From positions 62,001 to 126,000 of the forward strand of contig NZ_FNRA01000012.1 of the NCBI RefSeq assembly GCF_900107535.1: a stretch of DNA of 64,000 nt, read 5' to 3'. Below the pieces are notes generated by a model that did not search any database, was not told the origin of the DNA, and saw only the letters and a program-made list of their open reading frames with translations. The translations under genes and the position numbers were made by a program. Positions 1-9,000 of this stretch are shown here, one piece after another. The number at the start of each line of letters is the position of its first letter. Position 1 is the first letter of the stretch. The stretch comes from Pedobacter hartonius. GTDB taxonomy: Bacteria; Bacteroidota; Bacteroidia; Sphingobacteriales; Sphingobacteriaceae.

Positions 1-1002
1 CACCAGTATAATGATAATAGCCAGCAGGGGAACTGCAAGTATGATTCCCAGCACGCCGGATAAAGTGCCCATGATTACCTGACTGATAATTGTCAGCGCC
101 GGAGGAAGGTTAATCATCTTTTTCTGAATGAGCGGAGTTACAATATTACTCACCACCGTTTGGGAAACAATATAAATTAATGCAACAATAACAGCCGTAT
201 TAGTGCTCACCATCAGAGCAAGTAAAACACCCGGAATCATGGCAGCAGTGGATCCAAAATTGGGGATCAGTTTTAACATTCCGGTTAACATCGAAAGTAC
301 CAGCGCACCGGGGATTCCCATGACAGATAAGCCAATAGCAATCAATATTGTGATCAGTAACATGGATAACATCGTTCCCTTTAACCAGCCTTTCAGGACA
401 AGGCTGATACGGTCTATCGAATTTTTTGCCATCGCTTTGTTCCTTCGGGGAACAAGTTTAATGATGCCGTCTTTGTAAACGGAGGGATTAGACGTGAAAA
501 AGATGGCCAGCAGCAGGATCACATAAACATTACCTAAAACGCCAAAGCTGGTACTGAAGAACTTTTGTGCGGTAGCAAAGAGTTTGTCTGAGTTGTTGTC
601 AGAAAAATAAGCCAGAATTTTTTTTCCTATGGAGTGCTCATTCAGCCTCGCCTTGGCTGTTTCTATAGTACCAGGTAATGAATCTGAAAGTAACGCAATC
701 TGATTTTGAATTTTTGTTCCCATGAACCACAGCAGTATGCCCAGAAGGATAAATGAACCTGCAACAGATATCACCATGCTCGCTGTTCTGTTCAGCCTTG
801 TTTTCCGTTCAATCAAATCACCAAGTCCATGAAAGTATACCGCAATAAGTGAACCGGCCAGGATCATCAGCAACACATTAAATGCAACCCTGGCTATCAG
901 TATCACCACCACCAGTAAGGCTACTATGGCCACTGTTTGCCATACTTTCTGTATGTATGATAATTCCTTTTCTATTTTTTCTGGTGTTTGATCTTTATTC
1001 AT
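1..1002 (-). CDS. AI-2E family transporter (UPF0118/DUF20), C-terminus cut by window edge
   Basis: The reading frame is open from an ATG at 1002 to the left edge (334 codons, no stop), so the gene is partial. The translation starts MNKDQTPEKIEKELSY and gives a hydrophobic segment at about residues 22-60. A soluble middle part follows, then several membrane helices containing the glycine/proline-rich LSVMGIPGALVLSML stretch and SNIVTPLIQKK. This arrangement is typical of the PerM/AI-2E exporter superfamily, inner-membrane permeases of about 350-380 residues, so only a short tail is missing. Family substrates vary and are often unknown, so autoinducer export is not implied here. It is divergent from the SDR gene that starts at 1222. 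Confidence 0.85.
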   Translation of the reverse strand, partial: MNKDQTPEKIEKELSYIQKVWQTVAIVALLVVVILIARVAFNVLLMILAGSLIAVYFHGLGDLIERKTRLNRTASMVISVAGSFILLGILLWFMGTKIQNQIALLSDSLPGTIETAKARLNEHSIGKKILAYFSDNNSDKLFATAQKFFSTSFGVLGNVYVILLLAIFFTSNPSVYKDGIIKLVPRRNKAMAKNSIDRISLVLKGWLKGTMLSMLLITILIAIGLSVMGIPGALVLSMLTGMLKLIPNFGSTAAMIPGVLLALMVSTNTAVIVALIYIVSQTVVSNIVTPLIQKKMINLPPALTIISQVIMGTLSGVLGIILAVPLLAIIIILV

Positions 1003-1221
1003 ATGGACATTTCCGCTTTAAACTCAGTAAAGCAGCGGGTTCAAATTTACTCAAATTATCAATAAGATAATTGCAGACTGATCTTACATAAATATCCCCA
1101 CTATCGGGTACATGATATTTCTTTAATTAATAGTAATATTGCTACTTTTTAATACGCTATTCAATAGCTAACTTTTACTTACTTTAACCCCGTATATATT
1201 CAATTATAATAGAACCATAAA

Positions 1222-2034
1222 ATGAAAAAAGTAATTCTTATCACAGGTGCTTCTTCCGGTTTTGGCCTGGCAGCTGCAACCGCGCTTCAAGCCGATGGTC
1301 ATATCGTTTATGGAGCCAGCAGAAGTGTCAAAAATCTAAAAAACATATCGTTTATTCCTCTGGAGATGGATGTTACAGATGATCAGTCAGTAAATTCAGC
1401 GGTAGCACTGATCCTTAAAGCAGAAGGACGGATTGATGTGCTGGTAAACAACGCAGGAGTCACCACAGCTGGATTTCTGGCTACTACACCGGTTGAATTT
1501 GTTCAGGATCAATTCGCAGTGAATTTCTTTGGTATAATTCGCGTAAGTACTGCTGTAATCCCTGGAATGATCAGAAATAAAAAGGGCCTGGTCATCAATG
1601 TAAGCTCAATGGCCGGTTTATTCGGAACACCCTATACAGGCGCATATGTAGCAGCCAAATTTGCACTCGAAGGATATTCACAGTCTCTTCGTATGGAATT
1701 ACAAAATACAGGCATAAATGTTACTGTAGTAAATCCTGGTGATTTCAAAACAAATAACACAAGTACCCGCAAAAAGTTGCCCCTTGCATTAGACCACGCA
1801 CAATTGGAAGCTGAGTATGCAGCGGCATTGGAAATCGTTGAAAAAAATGAAATTAATGGTGGTGATCCAGCCAAAGTAGGCCAATTGATAGCCAAAATAG
1901 TTGGTAAGTCAAAACCTGCACACCGCTATATGGTGGGCGATTTTGGCCAAACCGGCCTTCCTATGATGGTAAAAGCCCTTCTGCCAAGCACAATGTTCTC
2001 TAAAATGATCAATGGTTATTACAACATCAAATAA
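1222..2034 (+). CDS. SDR family oxidoreductase
   Basis: Classical short-chain dehydrogenase of 270 residues. The Rossmann motif TGASSGFG (residues 8-15) binds NAD(P), NNAG is at 76-79, and the catalytic set is Ser129, Tyr142 and Lys146 (YVAAK). A DVTD motif near residue 50 fits cofactor adenine binding. The C-terminal part after VNPGDFKT is longer than in minimal SDRs and resembles the retinol-dehydrogenase-like group. The substrate cannot be read from the sequence. The start at 1222 follows an A-rich leader without a clear Shine-Dalgarno, as is usual in Bacteroidota. The next gene (2092) is 57 bp downstream with no terminator between, so co-transcription is possible. Confidence 0.9.
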   Translation: MKKVILITGASSGFGLAAATALQADGHIVYGASRSVKNLKNISFIPLEMDVTDDQSVNSAVALILKAEGRIDVLVNNAGVTTAGFLATTPVEFVQDQFAVNFFGIIRVSTAVIPGMIRNKKGLVINVSSMAGLFGTPYTGAYVAAKFALEGYSQSLRMELQNTGINVTVVNPGDFKTNNTSTRKKLPLALDHAQLEAEYAAALEIVEKNEINGGDPAKVGQLIAKIVGKSKPAHRYMVGDFGQTGLPMMVKALLPSTMFSKMINGYYNIK

Positions 2035-2091
2035 ATTATTTAAAAAAAGGTTATTTTTGAGCATTAAAACCTATTCAATAAACCTGAAACC

Positions 2092-2406
2092 ATGAGTAAT
2101 TCCATTAAGCCTTCTGAGGCAGACGAGGCCATAAGCCATAACGTGTATTTTGAAGGCAAAGTTCAGAGCCTGGGACTGGAAACAGAAAAAGGAAAAGCTA
2201 CACTGGGTGTGATGAAAAAAGGAAGTTATACATTCTCTACCTCCTCACCTGAAAAAATGATCATCATCACAGGTACACTGGATGTGAAACTGGAAAATGC
2301 TGCTTATGTAAAATATCAGGCGCAGGAAGAATTTGATGTTCCTGCAGGTGTATCGTTTGACGTGAAATGTGATAGCGATACCGCCTATCTGTGTTATTAC
2401 GGATAA
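2092..2406 (+). CDS. ppnP: Pyrimidine/purine nucleoside phosphorylase (PpnP family)
   Basis: 104 residues with the cupin-like fold signature of the PpnP/DUF1255 family: NVYFEGKVQSLGLE near the N-terminus, TLGVMKKGSYTF, a MIIITGTLDVKL strand pair, and VPAGVSFDVKC before the C-terminal YLCYYG. Known members reversibly phosphorolyse nucleosides to free base and ribose-1-phosphate. The length matches the family (about 94-105 residues). The gene lies 57 bp after an SDR gene and ends directly against the convergent TPR gene, with a strong hairpin terminator just past its stop. Confidence 0.88.
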   Translation: MSNSIKPSEADEAISHNVYFEGKVQSLGLETEKGKATLGVMKKGSYTFSTSSPEKMIIITGTLDVKLENAAYVKYQAQEEFDVPAGVSFDVKCDSDTAYLCYYG

Positions 2407-3720
2407 TTAGTGATGCCCCTGCGAACCCCGGGTTCGCAGGGGTTTGTTTAATGGTGACTTCAGCAATCCGGCCCACCTCTGGTCTGACCTGAGGACCCCG
2501 AACGATGCGTCCCGAAGCTGCAGTGCAGATAACTGTTCCCTTGCAGCTATCAGACCCAGAAAATCAAGTGAGATACTTTTATACTGAGGATTCGTTTCCG
2601 TGGCTGCAATTTTCGCAAAAAGAAGAGCAGCCTGGTAATTCTGTTCATCAGTCATCCCTCCTGCTATCATAGATGCGTTATTATAGGCATCATAGACCTT
2701 CTGAAATTGCTTTTTGCCGTAATACCATTTTGCGCTATCAATCAGTATGCCTGTATAGGCAAGATCGTCTGCATCTTTCCTGAACGCCTGTTCTTTGCTG
2801 ACCGCATGGTACCTGAATCCGTAGGTAAGTGCATACGTGCTCAACGGAACTAAACCGAGTATACGCCTTCGCTGATCTGCCAGATCTTCTCTGATGATCG
2901 GCCTGAAGCCAGAAGCTTCACCATTGGCCGTCCAGATTACCTGTGTACCATAGATCTGTTTCCAGTTGAGATTACACAAGATGCGGTCCAGCAGGAAAGC
3001 GTAATTTTCCATATTCATTTCGCCACCCGCTTTTAACTTTTCCATTTCTCTTAAAGCCTGCTGTTGAAAATGCACATCATGATCAGCATGCTGCACCAGT
3101 AACCAGAAATTATTCTGCCCGTCTTTTCCGATATCCGCTATTTTTGGCCATCCGTATTTCTTCAAAATTGCCCTGGCTTCCGATGTATGGTCTCTGTCAG
3201 CCTTTTCAATCTGCAGGCTAATGTTTGCTATCTCTGTTTTTTCAAGCGCTTGTACCCTATTGAAACGCAGCTGCTGATCACGCAGTGTCATCCTGTTGAT
3301 CTTCTTCCTCAGCTCCGGCAGACTGATCGTTTGCTCATACTTTCTCTCTTTCGCAAATGCGTTTGCTTTGATTTCCTGCCATTCCTGTACTGATCGCGTT
3401 GAAAGTAAAGCGAAATCCGGATCGGCAGCCAGCCATTCCGCGTCTGTCCAGCCCGAATCAATCGCAAATTTGAGCAATTGAAACGATTTGTCCGCATCTC
3501 CCGATAAGGCGTAAGCACCTGCAGCTTTGTAAGCGTTCAGTGCATCGGGATGCCTCAGTTTAAAGGCAGACTGATAGGTACTGATGGCACTGACATAGTC
3601 CTTTTGAAGATGAAACAGGCCGGCTTTTGCCACCATGACCTGGTAAATACTATCCTGCTGTGCATGAAGCAGGCCATAAAATGTTTGCAGGAAAAGCAGC
3701 AGCATAAACTGTTTTTTCAT
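2407..3720 (-). CDS. Exported TPR-containing protein, DUF6624-like region
   Basis: 437 residues with an N-terminal signal peptide (MKKQFMLLLFLQTFYGLLHAQ). A tetratricopeptide-like helical region (about 22-110) includes YVSAISTYQSAFKLRHPDALNAYKAAGAYALSGDADKSFQLLKFAID. The central part, ILKKYGWPKIADIGKDGQNNFWLLVQHAD and YAFLLDRI, resembles the Bacteroidota DUF6624 domain of unknown function; this is from memory of the pattern. It is likely periplasmic. The last 10 codons are formed by the terminator hairpin of the convergent ppnP gene, so the natural C-terminus may have been longer or shorter before that hairpin arose. No catalytic function can be assigned. Confidence 0.78.
   Translation of the reverse strand: MKKQFMLLLFLQTFYGLLHAQQDSIYQVMVAKAGLFHLQKDYVSAISTYQSAFKLRHPDALNAYKAAGAYALSGDADKSFQLLKFAIDSGWTDAEWLAADPDFALLSTRSVQEWQEIKANAFAKERKYEQTISLPELRKKINRMTLRDQQLRFNRVQALEKTEIANISLQIEKADRDHTSEARAILKKYGWPKIADIGKDGQNNFWLLVQHADHDVHFQQQALREMEKLKAGGEMNMENYAFLLDRILCNLNWKQIYGTQVIWTANGEASGFRPIIREDLADQRRRILGLVPLSTYALTYGFRYHAVSKEQAFRKDADDLAYTGILIDSAKWYYGKKQFQKVYDAYNNASMIAGGMTDEQNYQAALLFAKIAATETNPQYKSISLDFLGLIAAREQLSALQLRDASFGVLRSDQRWAGLLKSPLNKPLRTRGSQGHH
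2416..2449 (+). terminator. Rho-independent terminator of ppnP, embedded in the 3' codons of the convergent gene
   Basis: A perfect 12-bp stem (2416-2427 with 2431-2442, loop CCG) is followed by TTTGTTT at 2443-2449 on the plus strand. The same bases encode the last codons of the minus-strand TPR protein (LRTRGSQG). On the minus strand no T-run follows the stem, so it should terminate mainly plus-strand transcripts. Confidence 0.85.
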
Positions 3721-3824
3721 TGGTATATTTTTTTTGGCGATTGTAATCTTCGTCGGCGCTTATCTGTATTTAGCATAAAGTTAGTGATATGTGCCGGATA
3801 TCTGATGTTTTCCCCGTAATTACC

Positions 3825-3844
3825 TATCTTTGAAATTCGCAAAC
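3825..3844 (+). promoter_or_regulatory. -7 element with overlapping AraC-type operator copy
   Basis: TATCTTTG (3825-3832) matches the Bacteroidota -7 consensus TAnnTTTG. The 16-mer TTTGAAATTCGCAAAC (3829-3844) shares its TTTG with that -7 box and is nearly identical to the two repeats in front of the SDR gene at 4851. Binding here would cover the promoter, which suggests negative autoregulation of the AraC gene. This also argues against translation starting at the TTG at 3830. Confidence 0.6.
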
Positions 3845-3853
3845 AATAGTCTT

Positions 3854-4762
3854 ATGGCAACAACAACGGTAGAGGAATTTTATCAGCAGACATCAATGCT
3901 CATTCCGGACGGTATCAATAAAGAAATTGGTCATTTTAATGTGTTCAAAATCAATGATATGATCCATAGAGGCGCTAATAAAAAGGCGACAATGCCCTAT
4001 AACAGAAGAACCTACTATAAGATCAGCATGATCAGTGGAAAAAATAAAGCTGAATACGCTGATAAAGTAATTGATATCGAGAAAAATGCCTTATTGTTTG
4101 CTACTCCGAAGATCCCTTATAACTATGTTCCCCAGGATGATGACCAGTATGGATACTTCTGTATCTTCACTGCCGACTTCCTTATCAAAAACAAAAGCGG
4201 TGTGATATTAGACGATCTGCCAATATTTCAGCCCGGTGGCTATCCGATCTTCCAGCTGACAGATGAAGCAACTGAAGAGATTACAGCCATTTTTACTAAG
4301 ATGTACAAGGAGTTATCTTCTGATTACGCCTATAAATATGACCTGATCCGCAATTATGTGCTCGAACTGATCCATTACGGACAGAAATTGCAGCCTGCAT
4401 CATCCTTATACCCATCCCATAATGCTTCAGCCCGTGTTTCATCGCTGTTTATTGAACTGCTGGAGCGCCAGTTCCCCATTGAATCGCCACACCAGAAACT
4501 TGACCTGCGTACTGCCAAAGACTATGCTGACCGCCTTTCGGTGCATGTGAACCATCTGAATAAAGTGCTGAAGGAAAATACCGGAAAGACCACTACTGAA
4601 ATCATCAGCTCAAGGATCATCCAGGAAGCCAAGATCCTGTTGAAACAAACAGACTGGAACATCTCTGAGATCGCTTACTGCCTTGGATTTGAACAACTGG
4701 CACATTTTTCAAACTTTTTCAGAAAGCAAACCAGCATCGCCCCTAACCTGTTCCGGGTCTAA
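3854..4762 (+). CDS. AraC family transcriptional regulator (module 1)
   Basis: 302 residues from the ATG at 3854. An in-frame TTG at 3830 lies inside the -7 promoter element and was rejected. The N-terminal half (GHFNVF, RRTYYKISMISGK, a YNYVP strand region and YGYFCIFTADF) is a cupin-like effector/dimerisation domain. The C-terminal half is the double helix-turn-helix of AraC proteins: DYADRLSVHVNHLNKVLKENTGKTTTEII, then ISEIAYCLGFEQLAHFSNFFRKQT and a final APNLFRV. It closely resembles the regulator at 26808-27710 and the relic at 30475-31004. The following SDR gene is 88 bp downstream behind two operator-like repeats and is the probable target. The effector is unknown. Confidence 0.92.
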   Translation: MATTTVEEFYQQTSMLIPDGINKEIGHFNVFKINDMIHRGANKKATMPYNRRTYYKISMISGKNKAEYADKVIDIEKNALLFATPKIPYNYVPQDDDQYGYFCIFTADFLIKNKSGVILDDLPIFQPGGYPIFQLTDEATEEITAIFTKMYKELSSDYAYKYDLIRNYVLELIHYGQKLQPASSLYPSHNASARVSSLFIELLERQFPIESPHQKLDLRTAKDYADRLSVHVNHLNKVLKENTGKTTTEIISSRIIQEAKILLKQTDWNISEIAYCLGFEQLAHFSNFFRKQTSIAPNLFRV

Positions 4763-4763
4763 G

Positions 4764-4828
4764 ATTGAAATTTGCAAACATCGGATTGAAGTTTGCAAAC
4801 TCAGCACACGGTATTCATGCTACTTTTA
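4764..4828 (+). promoter_or_regulatory. Tandem AraC-type operator (21-bp period) and -7 element for the SDR gene
   Basis: Two direct copies, ATTGAAATTTGCAAAC (4764-4779) and ATTGAAGTTTGCAAAC (4785-4800), differ at one base and are 21 bp apart. Exactly 20 bp later is TACTTTTA (4821-4828), close to TAnnTTTG. Two half-sites with a 21-bp period is the geometry of the E. coli araI1-I2 sites. The proximal copy would lie just upstream of or over the -33 region, a typical activator position. Confidence 0.72.
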
Positions 4829-4850
4829 CCATCGAATTAAAACTTAAAAG

Positions 4851-5615
4851 ATGGAACCAAAAAGTAAAATTGCTGTAGTGACCGGTGGTAGCCGGGGACT
4901 GGGCAAAGACATGGTATTGAGTATTGCCAAAAAAGGATTCGACGTGATCCTGACCTATAACAGTCAGAAAGAGGAGGCGCTTGCTGTTGTCGCCGAAATT
5001 GAACAAACCGGCCGGAAGGCAGCCGCTCTGCAACTGAATACAGCTGAGGTGAGTAACTTTGATCCCTTTCTGGAAGAGGTTAAAACCGTTTTAAGAGAGA
5101 AATTTGATACTGACCGTTTTGATTTCCTGATCAACAATGCCGGAATTGGTATTACCGTTCCATTTGCTGAAGGCACCGAAGTGCAGTTTGATACATTGAT
5201 GAACGTGAATTATAAGGCCGTTTATTTCCTTAGTCAGAAATCTCTCAGCATCATTAACGACGGAGGACGCATCATCAACATTTCCACCGGCCTTGCCCGT
5301 TTCGTTACCCCCGGATTCTCAATTTATTCCAGCATGAAGGCCGCCGTTGAAAACCTGTCCAAATATATGGCTAAGGAACTGGGGGCAAGACAGATTAACG
5401 TCAATGTAGTTGCGCCGGGAGCAATTGAAACTGATTTTAACGGCGGAGCGGTAAGAGATAACGCTGAAATGAATAAACATATCTCAAATGTGATCGCACT
5501 GGGACGTGTTGGACGGCCGGATGATATCGGAAGTGTTGTCGCCTTTTTGTGTACAGATGATGCAAAATGGATCAATGCCCAGCGCATCGAGGTGTCTGGC
5601 GGACAAAACCTGTAG
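4851..5615 (+). CDS. SDR family oxidoreductase, AraC module 1 target
   Basis: 254-residue classical SDR with cofactor motif TGGSRGLG (11-18), NNAG (95-98) and catalytic Ser145, Tyr159 and Lys163 (YSSMK). The C-terminal part (APGAIETDF, then LGRVGRPDDIGSVVAFLC and a final INAQRIEVSGGQNL) is of the FabG/3-oxoacyl-reductase-like type. The start ATG at 4851 follows AAAAG about 6 bases upstream. It is preceded by the tandem AraC-type operator and a -7 element, so it is likely induced by the upstream AraC protein. Such pairs are often detoxifying reductases, but the substrate cannot be inferred. Confidence 0.92.
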   Translation: MEPKSKIAVVTGGSRGLGKDMVLSIAKKGFDVILTYNSQKEEALAVVAEIEQTGRKAAALQLNTAEVSNFDPFLEEVKTVLREKFDTDRFDFLINNAGIGITVPFAEGTEVQFDTLMNVNYKAVYFLSQKSLSIINDGGRIINISTGLARFVTPGFSIYSSMKAAVENLSKYMAKELGARQINVNVVAPGAIETDFNGGAVRDNAEMNKHISNVIALGRVGRPDDIGSVVAFLCTDDAKWINAQRIEVSGGQNL

Positions 5616-5708
5616 TCTTGGCAACAGAAGGAAGAACACTTCCTTCTGTTATCCAACACCGGAACAGTCCCGGCTTCTGTGTCAGGAACAGTAAAGTAAT
5701 ACAAAAAA

Positions 5709-5752
5709 CAAATATATAATTTTCCTATGTATGTAGGAAAATTATATATTTG
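5709..5752 (+). promoter_or_regulatory. PadR operator: perfect 19-bp inverted repeat over the -7 box
   Basis: Arms 5709-5727 and 5734-5752 are perfectly complementary around the 6-base centre TGTATG. The right arm ends in TATATTTG (5745-5752), a perfect TAnnTTTG -7 element. The repeat therefore covers the core promoter of the PadR gene that begins 5 bases later. PadR proteins are dimeric repressors of palindromic sites, so autorepression is the natural reading. Confidence 0.75.
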
Positions 5753-5756
5753 TGTC

Positions 5757-6098
5757 ATGAGTACAACAAACGGTATGTTAAAGGGCAGTCTGCAAACGAT
5801 CATTTTGAAGCTGCTGCAGGAAAATGAAAAGATGTACGGCTATGAGATCACTCAAAAGGTAAAAGAGATCACCAACGGTGAAATCCTGCTCACAGAAGGT
5901 TCCATGTACCCTTCCCTGCATAAAATGGAAGCTGATGGCATCCTGACCACCACTACTGAAATGGTAGATAACAGGATACGGAAGTATTATGCGCTCACGA
6001 AAGAAGGCAAGATCGCCGTAGAGACGAAGCTTCAGGAAGCCAGAAGTTTTATCGGCAACCTGGAATTACTGCTCAGCTTAAACTCCAAACTGTCATGA
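5757..6098 (+). CDS. PadR family transcriptional regulator
   Basis: 113 residues from the ATG at 5757 (MSTTNGMLKGSLQ). The longer frame from 5727 runs through the operator palindrome and was rejected. The PadR winged helix is clear: LKGSLQTIILKLLQENEKMYGYEITQKV, then ILLTEGSMYPSLHKMEADGIL with the wing and RKYYALTKEGK. A short C-terminal helix should form the dimer. It is a subgroup-2-like (short) PadR. The stop overlaps the start of the DUF2723 gene by 4 bp (ATGA), so the two are translationally coupled. The -7 element ends only 4 bases before the ATG, so the mRNA may be nearly leaderless. Confidence 0.9.
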   Translation: MSTTNGMLKGSLQTIILKLLQENEKMYGYEITQKVKEITNGEILLTEGSMYPSLHKMEADGILTTTTEMVDNRIRKYYALTKEGKIAVETKLQEARSFIGNLELLLSLNSKLS

Positions 6099-9000
6099 AA
6101 CTCAGCCGGCAGCAGCAGCTTGATGTCCGCCGTCACCTCCTGGAGGTATCGCTGACAGACAATTCATTTGATGAACTTTATGATCATATCCTGACCGCAC
6201 TGGAACAAAAACCGGCATCATTTGATATGAAGCAGGTAAAGGAATATATTGACACGGAATTCGCGGAAATGATCAATACCCCAAGAGAGAAAAAGCGCTA
6301 CCAACGTATCAACACGATTGCCGGGTTAGTAATTTTTTCTATCGCCCTGCTCACTTACTGGCTCACAATGGAGCCCACCGTCAGCTTCTGGGACTGCGGG
6401 GAATTTATCGCAACTTCCAGCAAATTGCAGGTAGGCCACCAGCCGGGTGCGCCACTGTTCCTGATGATCGGGAAAATGTTCAGCCTGCTGGCTATAGGAA
6501 ATGCAGCGAAAACCGCGTATTGGATTAACTTCAGTGCCGTACTGGCAAGTGCCGCAACAATCATGTTCCTGTTCTGGACCATCACAGCGCTGGCTGCCAA
6601 AGTTTACAGAAGCGAAAAGATCAGCACCAAAACCTTTAGCATCATCGCTGCAGGGGCCATAGGCTCACTGGCCTACACCTTTTCAGATACTTTCTGGTTC
6701 TCAGCGGTGGAGGCGGAGGTATATGCCCTCTCCTCTTTATTTACAGCAATCACCTTCTGGTCCATTTTAAAATGGGAAAGCCAGTCCAATGACCGCTGGC
6801 TGGTGCTCATCGCATTTATTGTAGGCCTGTCTACCGGTGTACACCTGCTGAGCCTGCTGGCCATTCCGGCAGTAACACTGGTCTGGTACTTCAAAAAAAC
6901 AAACCTGCCTACCCTTGCCGGCACCATTAAAGCATTCCTTGCGGGCTGCCTCATCGTTGGCATCGTCCAGATCCTGATCATTCAGTATTTCGTACTGTTT
7001 GCCGCAAAGGCAGACCTGTTTTTTGTGAATACCCTGGGTTTTGGATTCGGCTCCGGCGCAATGTTCTTCCTCCTGTTTTTTGCAGGTGCAACTGCCTGGG
7101 CAATAAGATACTCCATCCGCATAAAAAAATATAACCTCAACCTCGGCTTGCTTTGCCTGGTATTCCTGCTTTTTGGTTTCAGCTCTTATTTCATGATCCT
7201 CATCAGGGCCAACGCAAAAACAAATATCAACCTTAGCAATCCGGATAATCCATTTTCGCTGTACAGCTATCTTTCACGTGTCAATTATGGCACTACACCG
7301 CTGCTGTACGGAAATACATTTGACGCGAAGACGCTGGAGAATAAGGAAACCGGCAATACCTACAGAAAGGGAAAAACAAAATACGAAGTTTCGGGAAGCA
7401 CCTACAAAACCACCTATGATAAAAACCTGTTCTTCCCCAGGACCTATAGCCAGAAAGATAACCACCCCGCCTTTTACCGGCAATGGCTGAACCTCGCTGA
7501 AGGTGAAACACCATCATTCACCCAGAATATCAGCTTTTTCACTTCATGGCAGCTCGGATTCATGTACTGGCGTTACTTCCTGTGGAACTTTGCGGGCCGC
7601 CAGAACGATATCCAGGGACAGGGCGGCATAGAACATGGAAACTGGATCACAGGCATTAAACCTCTTGACGCCAGCCGCCTGGGTAACCAGCATGATCTTC
7701 CTCAGAGTGTGATGACCAATGAAGGACATAATGTTTATTACGCCATACCATTGATCCTGGGTATCGCAGGCCTGGTATGGCTGTACCGTAAAAGTAAACG
7801 TGACGCACTTGTATTGCTCGCCCTGTTCTTCTTTACCGGGATAGCAATTATCGTTTACCTGAACCAGGATCCGCTGCAGGTAAGAGAGCGTGATTATGCC
7901 TATACAGGTTCATTCTATGCCTTTGCCATTTTGATCGGCTTCGGCCTGCTGGCCGTAAAAGATGTATTAAACAGATTTGCAGCTTCAAAACTGAGCCCTG
8001 TTATTGCTGCATTGATCTGCTGCAGTGCTCCCATTTTAATGGGAACACAGGGATGGGATGACCATAACAGGTCGCAAAAAACTACAGCGCGCGACTGGGC
8101 GAGGAATTACCTGAACTCCTGTGCACCGAATGCAATCCTGTTTACAAACGCCGATAATGACACCTACCCGCTGTGGTATGCCCAGGAGGTTGAAGGGATC
8201 AGAACGGACGTGCGGGTACTCTGCGTACAGTTCCTGCCCGATGCAGGTTACATCAATCAGATGAAGAAACAAATGAACCTGTCGGCCCCGCTCCCGGTTA
8301 CCATGGCTGAAAGTCAGTATGCTGACGGAACGAGGGATTACCTGCCTTATGTAGACTATGGCCTGACGGACAGCGTAGAACTGAAAGACTTGTTCGCGGT
8401 AATGACCTCTGACAATAAAGAAGATCAGGTTCAAATGACCAGCGGTGAATACATGAATTTCCTTCCCTCAAAGAAGTTGAAGCTAACAGTGGACACGGAT
8501 CAGCTGGTCAAAACACATACCATCAGCGAAACAGAACGGCCAAAGGTGGCAAAAGCCATGGAATGGGATTTCCGTAAATCCTACGCCAGCAAAGGAGACC
8601 TTGCCATATTTGACATCCTGGTACACAACAACTGGGAACGGCCTGTATATTTTGCTACATCCGTTTCTGAGGATACTTATATCGGACTGGACAAATACCT
8701 GTATCTTGAAGGATATGCATACCGCCTGCTGCCCTTCAGCGCAGATCCGGCAGATCCGCGCGATAAATCTGACAAGACCAATACGGCTGTGATGTATGAT
8801 CATGTGATGAATAAAATGGATTTCTCTTCCTTTAAAAAATCTGCTTACCTCGATCCGCAAATGCGGTCATTCCTATATGGAACCTGGGCAATGAACAATA
8901 CGCTGACAGGCAACCTGATCATGGAAGGCAATATTACTGAGGCCGACCACGTACTGAGGAAAAGCATGAAAGAACTGCCGCTCAGAAATTACAGCATCAC

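Noticed and set aside
1003..1221. Paired 21-bp-period operator upstream of the first SDR gene
   Set aside because: Similar AT-rich words occur, but the copies are about 34 bp apart and there is no matching -7 box at 20 bp.
3830..3853. TTG start of the module 1 AraC frame
   Set aside because: It lies inside the -7 promoter element and the operator copy; the ATG at 3854 is the better start.
5324..5803. Minus-strand frame of 159 codons
   Set aside because: Antisense to the end of the SDR gene and through the PadR operator; low-complexity translation without a plausible domain.
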